This document shows positions 34,916 through 43,271 of a DNA stretch of 64,000 nucleotides, one piece after another. This stretch comes from Pusillimonas sp. TS35. GTDB lineage: Bacteria; Pseudomonadota; Gammaproteobacteria; Burkholderiales; Burkholderiaceae_B. The DNA lies in NCBI RefSeq assembly GCF_009857885.1, contig NZ_WWER01000006.1:291978-355977 (forward strand), in the 5' to 3' direction. The notes beneath the pieces were generated by a model that saw only the letters and a program-made list of their open reading frames with translations, searched no databases and was not told the DNA's origin. Position 1 is the first letter of the stretch. Each line of letters begins with the position of its first letter. The position numbers and the translations under genes were made by a program.

Positions 34916-35170
34916 TTGCAGCGGGAGCAGTCTATCGCAACCAAATTACGGGCGACGGGTTTGGAGGGCAAAGCAGTTCGTCGCGAAGAGTCAGCCAAGT
35001 CCTTCCGACTAATTGCCCCGCGCTCTGACCTGAGCGGGCTCTCCAGAGCCGCTCAACGCACCTACGACCAGCGCCAGAGGAGCGTTGAGCGTTGCCTAGG
35101 AGAGGTAATAGGTGGGGTACTTGACCGGGCAGTGGAATACCTTTCAGCGCGTTGTGCAGAGTTGCCCTAA
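34916..35170 (+). CDS. Possible small basic protein (TTG start)
   Basis: 84 residues, weakly supported. AGGAGGT, an unusually good ribosome-binding site, lies 7 nt before a TTG at 34916. The product is rich in Arg, Ser and Leu, has no membrane helix and no motif known to me. It is convergent with the PD-(D/E)XK gene, overlapping its stop by 4 nt. It could be a spurious frame in G+C-rich DNA; the strength of the ribosome-binding site is the only positive sign. Confidence 0.3.
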   Translation: MQREQSIATKLRATGLEGKAVRREESAKSFRLIAPRSDLSGLSRAAQRTYDQRQRSVERCLGEVIGGVLDRAVEYLSARCAELP

Positions 35171-36228
35171 CTAGGCAGGCCCAGGATCGCCTCCGCGACG
35201 CGTCGGGCACCTGCGATAGGGTTTTCCAAGCTGATCGTCGCGGGAAGTCTTACGTCGAAGGTGAGCGACTGGGCGTCCACATGCTGGTGGGCGACCACGT
35301 CATCGTGCCGCAGCACCTCGACGGCCGGGTCTGCCATATCGTATCCCCGAATGAAGGTCACAATAAACGGGGTCGTGAACGGAGCCTCGTTGGCCATCGT
35401 GGCATGCTCGTATCCTATACCCGACTCCGAGCCATACATGGCTACGCGCACGAGGAACTCATCGACCAAGCCGCTGGCCCCGGTCGCGGTGAGTCGCTCG
35501 GCGATGCTCTTCACCAGGGAGGGGATTGATAAGGCAGGCACGTTGGGCTCTGCCTGCCGCAGTCCGATGCTTACGAGGAGCAGGCGAACTTCCCCGGGGC
35601 CGTCATCAGTGGCAGGGGCAGGCTCGATCTGGTGGATGCCATGGATGGCGTGACTTGAGGTGGTACGAGTGGTGGTTTTTATCTCGACTCCCGTGCCCTC
35701 CCACGTGAGATCCCTCGCAGAGCGGCGCCAGCCATCCCAAGCTTGGACGACCGGTCCGACGTGGAGATCGTCTGCGCGGCGGCAGAGAGCATCCAGAAGG
35801 AGCAGTTCCCCGGCGAGTCCGAGGACAGCGTTCTCCGATATCTCCAGACGCTTGATGGCAAGTTCGATCAGGGGCTCGGTGACGGCAAAGGCACGCTCCA
35901 GATCGGCGTCAGCTTTCTCTCGCAGCAGTTCGGCGACAATGAATGCACCGACCTGATCGAAGTGCCCTAGAGCGGGTAGGCGGATGCGGTTGGCGCTCAG
36001 CGGCGGCTGGGCGTCACGGTGCCATAAGTGGTGGTGAATCGCAGACTTCACGGTGTTGGTCCGGGGCTTCAATTGGCCACCTGCAAGGAACAGTTCCAAG
36101 TGCCCGCGATTGTTCCGGGCGAACCCGACCACCTGAGCGTCGGTTAACCAGGTGATGGTTCGGTCATCTTCGGTTATGCCCGCGGGGACAGCGTTGATTT
36201 GGTCGAGAACTTCTTCGTAGCTAGTCAT
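35167..36228 (-). CDS. PD-(D/E)XK motif protein (DUF4420), probable restriction nuclease subunit
   Basis: 353 residues. The nuclease-like core is GLAGELLLLDALCR (Glu141), RRSARDLTWEGTGVEIKTTTRTTS with Asp173 and the Glu182-Ile-Lys184 triad. That is the family signature of DUF4420 proteins, which are associated with Z1 ATPases and DNA methylases in predicted restriction systems. ATGA overlap with the Z1 gene shows translational coupling. It is the last gene of the operon and the only member with a recognisable nuclease motif, so it is the likely DNA-cutting component. Cleavage has not been shown for this protein and is inferred from the fold. Confidence 0.85.
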   Translation of the reverse strand: MTSYEEVLDQINAVPAGITEDDRTITWLTDAQVVGFARNNRGHLELFLAGGQLKPRTNTVKSAIHHHLWHRDAQPPLSANRIRLPALGHFDQVGAFIVAELLREKADADLERAFAVTEPLIELAIKRLEISENAVLGLAGELLLLDALCRRADDLHVGPVVQAWDGWRRSARDLTWEGTGVEIKTTTRTTSSHAIHGIHQIEPAPATDDGPGEVRLLLVSIGLRQAEPNVPALSIPSLVKSIAERLTATGASGLVDEFLVRVAMYGSESGIGYEHATMANEAPFTTPFIVTFIRGYDMADPAVEVLRHDDVVAHQHVDAQSLTFDVRLPATISLENPIAGARRVAEAILGLPS

Positions 36229-39035
36229 GGAAGGCTCCTGGGGAAGATGGGCATCCCAGCACGGGTGGCTGAGAACTGCTCAGGACCTCCTGCCGGGAGG
36301 CAGACTCCAACCGCAACAGTGGGGTGCAGATCGTTCGGATGCTGGTTGACGTAGAAAAGGATCTGACCGTGGGAGCCGATAGGGCGCCACGCTGTGGTGC
36401 TGCCCGACGGCACGGCAGCGCGGCGATGGTAGTAGTCGAAGTAGACGTCGCCGCGATACTGGTCTGGACCTGCGTTCGGGTCGCTCGCTCCCCAAGTCGT
36501 CTGGAGTTCGCCTCCGACTACCCTCTTGGTGGTGGCGCGGATGTTGAACGGGAGTTGTGCCAGCGGACCGTTGGACACGGTGGCACCGTCGCCGTAGCGA
36601 ATGCCGATCCAGAATCGTGGTTGCTCAGTTGTTTTGCGGCAAAGGTCGGCGTAGGACCACAGATGGCCGGGGTGGCCGGTGACAAAAAGTCCCGTGATTG
36701 GGCGAGAGAGGCTGGCCGACCAGAGTCGAAGATAGGCGGCGATGGCATAGGGGCAGGCACGCCGGGTCAGGTCTCCATATCCGCACGTCCTGGGCGGTCG
36801 ATAGAACGGGGGATCCTGGAGTGGGGCGACTGCGTGTGCTCGGGCTTCGATGCGACTCCAGATGTCCGCGTGGAAACCATCGCTCCTGGGCTGGTAGCCG
36901 GCGAAAGTGAGTCGGTCCAAGAGTTCGGCGGCCTCTGTGAGTTCGAGCGGCTCGTCCAGGATCCGGCCTCGCAGCACGTTGGCGACAGTGAGATCGCTGG
37001 ACGGTCGGGCGAAGAGTTCCGCTACGACGTCGGCGTTGGGATCCGCCTGCTGGCCGTCATTGATGACTGTGATGAAAGGGCGAGCTCCTGGAGACAAGGG
37101 AAGGTTACCGACGCCCGCGATCTTGCCGGTGGCTTCGAAGTTGAGGCCCTGCAGGACGGTCGGTTCAGGCGCACCGCTCATCATGTGCTCAGTGATGGCG
37201 GTGCGAACCGCTTCGTCGACGTCGTGGTAGGCGCGGAAGAGGGCGAGCTGGTCGCTGGAGGCGAAGACGCGGCACAACTCGATGTAGGACCCGCGGTACC
37301 CGAACCAACGCTGCATTTGCATCTGGGTGTCGGCCACCGGGTAAGCCGATGAACGCTGGAACAACGCCGTGGTCATCCCTTCTAGTGTCAGTCCTCGGGC
37401 CATGACGTTCCCTGAGACGAAGATCGTGCTGAGATCGTGGGCCGCTCTCCACTTGCCGGTTTCAGGGTCCTGGCTCGGTGTGTAGGCAGGGCGGTCATCA
37501 GCGCTGGGGTCGCTGTTGACCACGGCGACCCTAGTCCCCGGGATCACCTCGTTGATGAGCAGGGTTTCGACGGTCTGCCAGTCCGGGAAGGTCTTCGGCG
37601 GCAGGACGTCGAACTCGTCCTCGATTGCTCCGGCAGAGGTACGGTACTTGTCGAGCCATTGCGACCACGGGGCGGAGTCCACCTGCAGGTCGTTCACCAA
37701 GGTGTCGGGGAGCCTGGCGTCGCCTGTGTCGAGCAGGTTGCGAGCCGTTGCCCGGTCCTGGATCCCTGCCCAGAGCAGGACGTCTTCAGCACTCCGGAAG
37801 TGATCCTGAATCGCCGCTGAGGGGTGGTAGAGCATCGAGTGCGGCGGACTCACACTGGCAAGGGCTTCGTCCTCGGTGTCGAACTGGGTAGTGATGACGG
37901 ATGCCGGGCCGAGCTTGCCGGAGCGGTGCAGGCGGATGGCGCCCGCCACGAGGAAGGCCCGGACGGCGTCGGCGAGGTCCTGCTGCGTAGAGTTAGTCGT
38001 AGGCACGCACAGGCCAGCCGCCTCCGCACGGCGGTAGAAGACCTCACCGCCGGTGTAGTAGGAACGGATCCCGACCGGTTCCGGGTAGGTCGATGAGCGA
38101 GGGGCGTTGAGGTTGCCAAGATCAGTCGTGTCTACCGGATGGCCTATATCGAGCGGAGTGCGAAGAGAGATCATGAAGTCGCGCGGCGCCAGGGGGTTGT
38201 GGTCCTCCTGGAGGAGATTGGCCTGGGGGGTCGCCGTGTAGGCGATATAGGTTGTGTATAGGTTGTCAGGGGAACCTTGTGGCGAGTCCCAGAGGTTGGC
38301 GATGGCGCGAGGGATCTGTTTGAGGTTGCCATAGACCGGGTCTTCGGAGGCCTCGACAACCGCATCGAGGATTGAGCCGTCGTCAGCTTCGTCATCGAGC
38401 ACCAGCATATGCACGGGACGGTCGAGTTCCCTGACTGCTTTGAAGAGGTTTTTGCGCAGGTTCTCGCCGAGCGCCCGCAAATGGTGCGTCTGCTTCATGG
38501 CGACCAGAATGATGGGGCGCCTCTTGGCCAGTCGCTGCTTTACGGCGGCCGGCAGGAGGCCATAGATCCGAGCCAGGGGTACGTTCGCTCCGGAGAACGC
38601 GAGTGCCGCAGCGGGACAGAGAATGCGCCGCGCCCGCTTCGCGGCGTCATCCGGCCCGGAGTCGAGTTGCTCTAGCACCCGGCCGTAGGTCTGTCGCCAC
38701 AGTGACAGCCGGGTGCCCGCGAGCACGACCAAGATGTCGACGCCTCGGTCCATCGCCAGCGCGGAGACGCCGAGCATCGAGGCCGTCTTGCCGGATTGGA
38801 CCGAGCCCATGACGAGGCCTGTACGAGCCCGGCCCGCGGGCCAAAGCTGGGAGCCGGGCTCGCCGGCGCCCAAAATGCCGCGCTCGAGGATGTAGCGGCT
38901 GTCGGCCTCCACCGCAGTCCGAGCAGTGGCGCTGAGGCCCTGTAACTGGTTGGCGTAGCGAGACCACCACGAATCCGCGGCGGACTGGGCGGGCGGGTTG
39001 AAGTAGACGTGCTCGATCAAGGGTGGTGCAACCAC
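36225..39035 (-). CDS. Z1 domain ATPase (helicase-like), predicted restriction system component
   Basis: 936 residues from GTG 39035, chosen because GGAGGA lies 11 nt before it and the DUF262 stop is 4 nt before it; the longer frame to 39320 only shadows that gene. Walker A is GSVQSGKT (residues 77-84), followed by VDILVVLAGTRLSLWRQTYGRVLEQL; a Walker B-like LVLDDEADDGS is at 211-221. Further on are YIAYTATPQANLL and FVSGNVMARGLTLEGMTTALFQRSSAYPVADTQMQMQRWFGYRGSY, a helicase motif VI-like stretch. Z1 proteins accompany C5 methylases and PD-(D/E)XK proteins. It probably translocates on DNA or remodels the complex. Confidence 0.87.
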   Translation of the reverse strand: MVAPPLIEHVYFNPPAQSAADSWWSRYANQLQGLSATARTAVEADSRYILERGILGAGEPGSQLWPAGRARTGLVMGSVQSGKTASMLGVSALAMDRGVDILVVLAGTRLSLWRQTYGRVLEQLDSGPDDAAKRARRILCPAAALAFSGANVPLARIYGLLPAAVKQRLAKRRPIILVAMKQTHHLRALGENLRKNLFKAVRELDRPVHMLVLDDEADDGSILDAVVEASEDPVYGNLKQIPRAIANLWDSPQGSPDNLYTTYIAYTATPQANLLQEDHNPLAPRDFMISLRTPLDIGHPVDTTDLGNLNAPRSSTYPEPVGIRSYYTGGEVFYRRAEAAGLCVPTTNSTQQDLADAVRAFLVAGAIRLHRSGKLGPASVITTQFDTEDEALASVSPPHSMLYHPSAAIQDHFRSAEDVLLWAGIQDRATARNLLDTGDARLPDTLVNDLQVDSAPWSQWLDKYRTSAGAIEDEFDVLPPKTFPDWQTVETLLINEVIPGTRVAVVNSDPSADDRPAYTPSQDPETGKWRAAHDLSTIFVSGNVMARGLTLEGMTTALFQRSSAYPVADTQMQMQRWFGYRGSYIELCRVFASSDQLALFRAYHDVDEAVRTAITEHMMSGAPEPTVLQGLNFEATGKIAGVGNLPLSPGARPFITVINDGQQADPNADVVAELFARPSSDLTVANVLRGRILDEPLELTEAAELLDRLTFAGYQPRSDGFHADIWSRIEARAHAVAPLQDPPFYRPPRTCGYGDLTRRACPYAIAAYLRLWSASLSRPITGLFVTGHPGHLWSYADLCRKTTEQPRFWIGIRYGDGATVSNGPLAQLPFNIRATTKRVVGGELQTTWGASDPNAGPDQYRGDVYFDYYHRRAAVPSGSTTAWRPIGSHGQILFYVNQHPNDLHPTVAVGVCLPAGGPEQFSATRAGMPIFPRSLP

Positions 39036-39039
39036 GGGT

Positions 39040-40941
39040 CTAACGATCCTCCTTCGGATGGATCGTACCCTCAAGAGACTTGTAGCCCGACGAGCCGAAG
39101 CGTTCCCGGACAGCTTCTGATGCCTGGCTGGGATCAAGATCAAGTAGTGTAAGCACGCCCTTGGCAATTCGAGCGATGTAGTCCCACTGGGTCTTGGTCT
39201 GCGCGTTTTCGATCCGCTTCCACGCTTCGCTGCCCGTTGCGGCCAAGATGTTGTCAGCCTTCTGCGCGATCCGATCCTCGACGTCATCGGGTGACGCCGC
39301 CAGGGCGAACGCCACGCCAACTATGGAGCCGACGAGTTGGAGTTCTTGCCACTTGGCACCCTTGCCTCCGTCCATGAACTTCTCCGACCACACCTCGGGG
39401 TGACGGGCATGGAGGTCGAAGGCCTCGGTCAGCCAGGCGAACAGGTCAGTCAGGACCTGCCTGCTGCGCAGCGGATCCTGCTTGTCGTCCTGAACCCTGG
39501 TCAGGAATTCGTCGATGTGTCGAGCGGTACTCTTGACCTTCTGGCCCTTGGTGTCGAGCAGCAGCACCGACAGGATCCAAGAGAGGATCTTCGTGCGGCG
39601 GTATCGGGCGCGCCCGATACCGTAGCCCTCCAAGGACTCTCCAATCGTCGTGAACTCGGGCACCTTGGCCAGCGATGGGGCAATGTCCGCCGCGTTAACG
39701 CGCGGGTCGGCATCGCCGGCCGCTGTCAGGATCGTTGCGGTAAGTTCAACCTCGTGGAAGGCAGCGTTGCGGATCTCCTCGGCGTTCAGGTGGACGCCCT
39801 GCTTGTTGTACAGCTTAAAGACGTCGTGGATCTGCCGCGGGTCAGCCTGCGTGTAGCGGATCACCGGCACCTTGTAGGCGGTGGTCTTGGTGAACAGCTT
39901 TTCCACGGTCATCTCGGCCCCTGCAACCTTAATGACATTCTTGAGTATTTGCGTGTAATACTTCCCTTGTAGCGCCTCAAGGGCGGGACCCTTCAGTCCA
40001 CCACTGTCGTTGTTGCGCAGCTTGAAGGGGAAGTAGTAGTCATTCTCCAGCGCAGCCGTCAGGTTCTCGCCCTCCAGCGATTTCCATGCTCTCTTGAACC
40101 GCGGGTAGTTCTCCTTGAAGTTCTTCAGCAGGTCATGACCGGGGTGACGTGTCTCTGCCGCCTGCACCCTTTCGAGAGCTGCAGGGTGACTGCCAACGAA
40201 GCGCAGCAGTGCGGTCAGGCGTTGCTTGCCATCGACGACCTCCTGTGGATCGGACGGTCCGACCTCGCGCAGAATGATCGATGGGAGCGGAATGCCTCTG
40301 AGCACCGACTCGATGAGGGCCTGCCGGTCGTTCGTGCTCCAGACGTCACCACGCTGGTAGGAGGGGGTCAGGTTTAGGTCCGACGTGGTGAGTTCATTTA
40401 TAGAGACCACGTCCGCAGTGGCGGTGACAGGCTCGGTGCTAAGTTGGTCGGATCCCGGGTCAGACTCCTCCCACGCACTCGTCCAGTTGCTCGTGGCTGA
40501 GGCGCGTGTTACGGCGTCCGACTCCATCTCCTCTGCGAACGCCTTCTGTAGGCGCACCGCGAACTCAATGCGCTGGCTGAGCCGCTCCAGGGCGAGCGGC
40601 GTGAGTTGGCTCGGGGACACCGAGGTATCAAGTGCCTCAGCGCTGTCGAGTTCGAGTCCGGAGATGAGCCCGGCAAGGAACTCATCGCGACCGGCATCAG
40701 GGAGCCTTTGCGAGGGACCGAGATTGAGCCAGTCCTGAACCTGGGCGAGTTGTGGCATCCACGAATCGGACGTCATGTCAACGTCGTCGATGCGGATAGA
40801 GGAGGACGCTATCCTGACTCCTTTTGGAGCGTCAGTTGCCTCCGAAAGGGTAGCGATTGCGTTGGCAATACTCTCCCACAGCGGAGCGCGCGGGTCCTCT
40901 TCGTCAAAGTCGTCGTTTTCGTATTCTTTGCGGTCGGTCAC
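39040..40941 (-). CDS. DUF262 (ParB/GmrS-like) protein with long N-terminal extension, no HNH domain
   Basis: 633 residues with a GTG start that overlaps the methyltransferase stop (GTGA). After about 180 residues of acidic, unrecognised N-terminus comes the DUF262 core: LNLTPSYQRGDVWSTNDRQALIESVLRGIPLPSIILREVG, then VVDGKQRLTALLRFVG, and later RYTQADPRQIHDVFKLYNKQGVHLNAEEIRNAAF. In GmrSD-type modified-DNA restriction enzymes this domain hydrolyses NTP and is joined to a DUF1524 HNH nuclease; no HNH-like residues are seen in the C-terminal 300 residues here. It likely acts as the NTP-dependent sensor or switch of the operon. Confidence 0.86.
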   Translation of the reverse strand: MTDRKEYENDDFDEEDPRAPLWESIANAIATLSEATDAPKGVRIASSSIRIDDVDMTSDSWMPQLAQVQDWLNLGPSQRLPDAGRDEFLAGLISGLELDSAEALDTSVSPSQLTPLALERLSQRIEFAVRLQKAFAEEMESDAVTRASATSNWTSAWEESDPGSDQLSTEPVTATADVVSINELTTSDLNLTPSYQRGDVWSTNDRQALIESVLRGIPLPSIILREVGPSDPQEVVDGKQRLTALLRFVGSHPAALERVQAAETRHPGHDLLKNFKENYPRFKRAWKSLEGENLTAALENDYYFPFKLRNNDSGGLKGPALEALQGKYYTQILKNVIKVAGAEMTVEKLFTKTTAYKVPVIRYTQADPRQIHDVFKLYNKQGVHLNAEEIRNAAFHEVELTATILTAAGDADPRVNAADIAPSLAKVPEFTTIGESLEGYGIGRARYRRTKILSWILSVLLLDTKGQKVKSTARHIDEFLTRVQDDKQDPLRSRQVLTDLFAWLTEAFDLHARHPEVWSEKFMDGGKGAKWQELQLVGSIVGVAFALAASPDDVEDRIAQKADNILAATGSEAWKRIENAQTKTQWDYIARIAKGVLTLLDLDPSQASEAVRERFGSSGYKSLEGTIHPKEDR

Positions 40942-42326
40942 GCGGTAGCCCTCAACGGTTCGAGGTCAGAAATGATGCTCGAGGTGGGCCGGATGAGCCC
41001 ATACAACAATCGTTCAGCGATCGCTTTGACGACGCGGGCGTTAACCGCGTTGCCCAAGGCCTTATACGCGTCGAGGTCAGACTCGGGCAACTGGATGTCG
41101 CCGAGGCACTGAAGTTCAGCACACTCGGCTGGAGTCATGTAGCGACGTTCGCCGGTCAGGTTAGCACCGAGGATGGGCACCTGGGTCTGCGTGAAGGCGA
41201 TGAGACTTGGGGAGGTCGTTGGACGCTTGACCCGCAGCCCAGACGCACGCACTTGTAGCACGAAGTTGTCGATGTCGCGCTCTTCACCCTGTGCGTTCCA
41301 CTCCATCTTTTGGAAGCTGGAGGGGAAGTTTTGAGGGCTCCATCGTGACAGCCAGGGGTCGATCCAGGAGCGGTTGGCTTGATAGAACTCACGGTTCTGC
41401 CTGATGAAAGTCTGCTTCCACCGTGGGAAATGGAAGTCGCCTGCGCGATTGGCGTGGCTCGGTATCTTCGTGATTTGTTCGTCGATCGTGCATTCGAGAG
41501 ATTGGCCGAAGCTGCCCTTGAAGCCCATCTGACGAAGACCCCACACAGGTCTGCGGACCCAAACCCCTGACGGAGTTTCGTCTTCGTAAGGGTAGGTCGC
41601 CCCGAACTCCATCGCCCAGATCGGGAAGGAAGGTAGCTTCAGCGCAGCTGGCGAGCGGCGCAGGAAGTCGCCCCACATGTCGATGGCTCGCAGCGTCTGT
41701 TCCGGGATGGCGCGCCTTGAATGCGTTTCGCGGCGCAGTACCCAGTGGATTTCGGTGGGATCCTTGTGCTTCGCCGGCCACTCGAAATGATCGAGGCCCT
41801 CAAGTGAACCTACGAAGTAGGCGCGGTCTCGCACCTGTGGAATGCCGAACTGGTGGGGCGAGAAGTGCTCTACGTCGACGGAGTAGCCAAGCTCCTCCAG
41901 CAAGCGGATGATCGTAGTCCTGGTGCGGCCGCCGTTGTGCCTGAGGATGTTGGGCACGTTCTCCAAGATGAAGTGTAGCGGCCGCTTGACGCGCAGGATG
42001 TCGTGCACCTTGAAGAAGAGATTGCCCTGATTTGTGTCCTTGAAGCCCAGTTGGTCTCCTGCTTTCGAGAAGGGTTGACACGGGAAACCCGCGGTAAGGA
42101 CGTGGTGATCGGGCACGCTCCGGGTAATGATTTCGTCGCTGCTCAGGTCGTTAAGGTCACCCCAAGCGTCGATACCGAAGTTGACCTTGTAGAGGGCCTT
42201 TAGCGTGGGCTCCCACTCAGCAGCGAACACGCCACGTCCATCCAACTCATCGAGGGCGACGTGGAAGCCACCCAGCCCAGCGAAGAGGTCGACGAAACGG
42301 AAGGCCTCACTACTTGTTCTCATCAC
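40938..42326 (-). CDS. DNA (cytosine-5) methyltransferase
   Basis: 462 residues; the start is GTG 42326 or the next codon ATG 42323. Motif I FVDLFAGLGGF, motif IV GFPCQPFSKAG with catalytic Cys83, motif VI ENVPNI, motif VIII QVRDRAYFVG, motif IX RYMTPAECAELQ and motif X GNAVNARVV are all in order, so it should be active. It probably protects host DNA from the restriction components downstream. The target-recognition region between VIII and IX gives no readable specificity. First gene of a four-gene operon (GTGA, 4-nt gap, ATGA junctions). Confidence 0.95.
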   Translation of the reverse strand: MMRTSSEAFRFVDLFAGLGGFHVALDELDGRGVFAAEWEPTLKALYKVNFGIDAWGDLNDLSSDEIITRSVPDHHVLTAGFPCQPFSKAGDQLGFKDTNQGNLFFKVHDILRVKRPLHFILENVPNILRHNGGRTRTTIIRLLEELGYSVDVEHFSPHQFGIPQVRDRAYFVGSLEGLDHFEWPAKHKDPTEIHWVLRRETHSRRAIPEQTLRAIDMWGDFLRRSPAALKLPSFPIWAMEFGATYPYEDETPSGVWVRRPVWGLRQMGFKGSFGQSLECTIDEQITKIPSHANRAGDFHFPRWKQTFIRQNREFYQANRSWIDPWLSRWSPQNFPSSFQKMEWNAQGEERDIDNFVLQVRASGLRVKRPTTSPSLIAFTQTQVPILGANLTGERRYMTPAECAELQCLGDIQLPESDLDAYKALGNAVNARVVKAIAERLLYGLIRPTSSIISDLEPLRATA

Positions 42327-42340
42327 TTCGGTGCCGTCCT

Positions 42341-42360
42341 TCTCGCCTATTCAGGCGAGA
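42341..42360. promoter_or_regulatory. Perfect 20-bp palindrome before the methyltransferase gene
   Basis: TCTCGCCTATTCAGGCGAGA has 8-bp arms and a 4-nt centre and ends 15 nt before the GTG start. It could be a regulator's operator, a hairpin in the leader that tunes methyltransferase translation, or a site bound by the methyltransferase itself. Confidence 0.5.
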
Positions 42361-42609
42361 GTTCTCATGGATTGTTCAAATGCTCGCATTGTGACACGTT
42401 TTGCTGTACGCGGAAACGAGGCAGGGTCACGATGCCCGCCTTAGTGAACAGCTGCTGTAGGACCGACAGCGGCTATAGAGCGACTGCACGGGACTGGCTG
42501 CGCTCTGCCTCCAGCGGACATTGACATCTGCCAACTAAACTTCCACCGCTTTGGGTCGGCTCGGGCCATTTTCGATAGACCGTCTTCGAGCAAAAAGAGG
42601 CCAGTCGAG

Positions 42610-43188
42610 CTACCGGGAGTCTGCCATGTACAGAGATATCTCTTCCCAGCTGGGGTGCCACCCCGATTCGGCGGACTCTGTGTAAGCTTGTTCCCGCACG
42701 CAGAGGTTTAGTTGATCGAGCTCACTGGCCCGTTTTTTATACTTCCGCAACTCTCGGCTCAGTCCTGTGAGGATCGACCAGCGTTGTCTCAATAGTGCAA
42801 ATTTTTCTTCCGCCAAAAGAATGTCAATGATTTCATGATCGGAGGCGCCTTTGAAAGCCTTCTGTGGATAGAAGAATTTTGGTCCCTTTGGAATTGGTTC
42901 AGTGAAAAGCACTGTGCCTGAGCGCTTGTTACGGATTGCATTGCGAACCCAGACGATTTCAAGCGATGCTTTATTGCGTCGAGCATATACCCAAAATGCC
43001 CTGAAGCCTTCCTGTGCCTTGGAATGTTCCAAAAAATCGTTCGCATGATTTTTAGCCTCCGCAACTATCACCGATTTCTCCCGCTCGATAGACTGTTGAA
43101 CTGCTGAAACGAAGGCAGCAGGCGTACGCTCGTCCACAAAAGCTATTTCGGTTGCTGTCGTGACCATGTCATTTTTAACGATACTCAT
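42610..43188 (-). CDS. Unknown protein, 192 residues
   Basis: A good ribosome-binding site (AAAAAGGAG) precedes ATG 43188. The product is soluble and mixed-charge, with VIVAEAKNHANDFLEHSKAQEGFRAFWVYARRNK in the middle and a C-terminal coiled-coil-like, Lys/Arg-rich stretch (RQRWSILTGLSRELRKYKKRASELDQLN). I do not recognise a family. Its codon use is A+T-richer than the methyltransferase operon, like the island backbone. The palindrome at 43254-43271 lies in its promoter region and may control it. Confidence 0.68.
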   Translation of the reverse strand: MSIVKNDMVTTATEIAFVDERTPAAFVSAVQQSIEREKSVIVAEAKNHANDFLEHSKAQEGFRAFWVYARRNKASLEIVWVRNAIRNKRSGTVLFTEPIPKGPKFFYPQKAFKGASDHEIIDILLAEEKFALLRQRWSILTGLSRELRKYKKRASELDQLNLCVREQAYTESAESGWHPSWEEISLYMADSR

Positions 43189-43253
43189 GAATGAACTCCT
43201 TTTTAGAAAGAGCTTTCATCCTACGAAGATCACGTCGGGCGCGTCAGGCTATC

Positions 43254-43271
43254 ACTGCCCTTTTGGGCAGT
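43254..43271. promoter_or_regulatory. Inverted repeat ACTGCCC-TTTT-GGGCAGT
   Basis: A perfect 7-bp inverted repeat 65 nt upstream of the 192-residue protein start. It shares the TGCCC..GGGCA heart with the hairpin at 32033-32059 before the HTH gene, so both could be operators of one island regulator. Confidence 0.4.

Noticed and set aside
36324..37352. 342-codon plus-strand frame inside the Z1 gene
   Set aside because: Antisense to the Z1 gene, which has conserved ATPase motifs.
35167..42326. BREX, DISARM or Dnd-type assignment for the defence operon
   Set aside because: None of their marker genes (PglX/BrxC/PglZ, DrmA-E, Dnd proteins) is present; the methyltransferase is a C5 enzyme.
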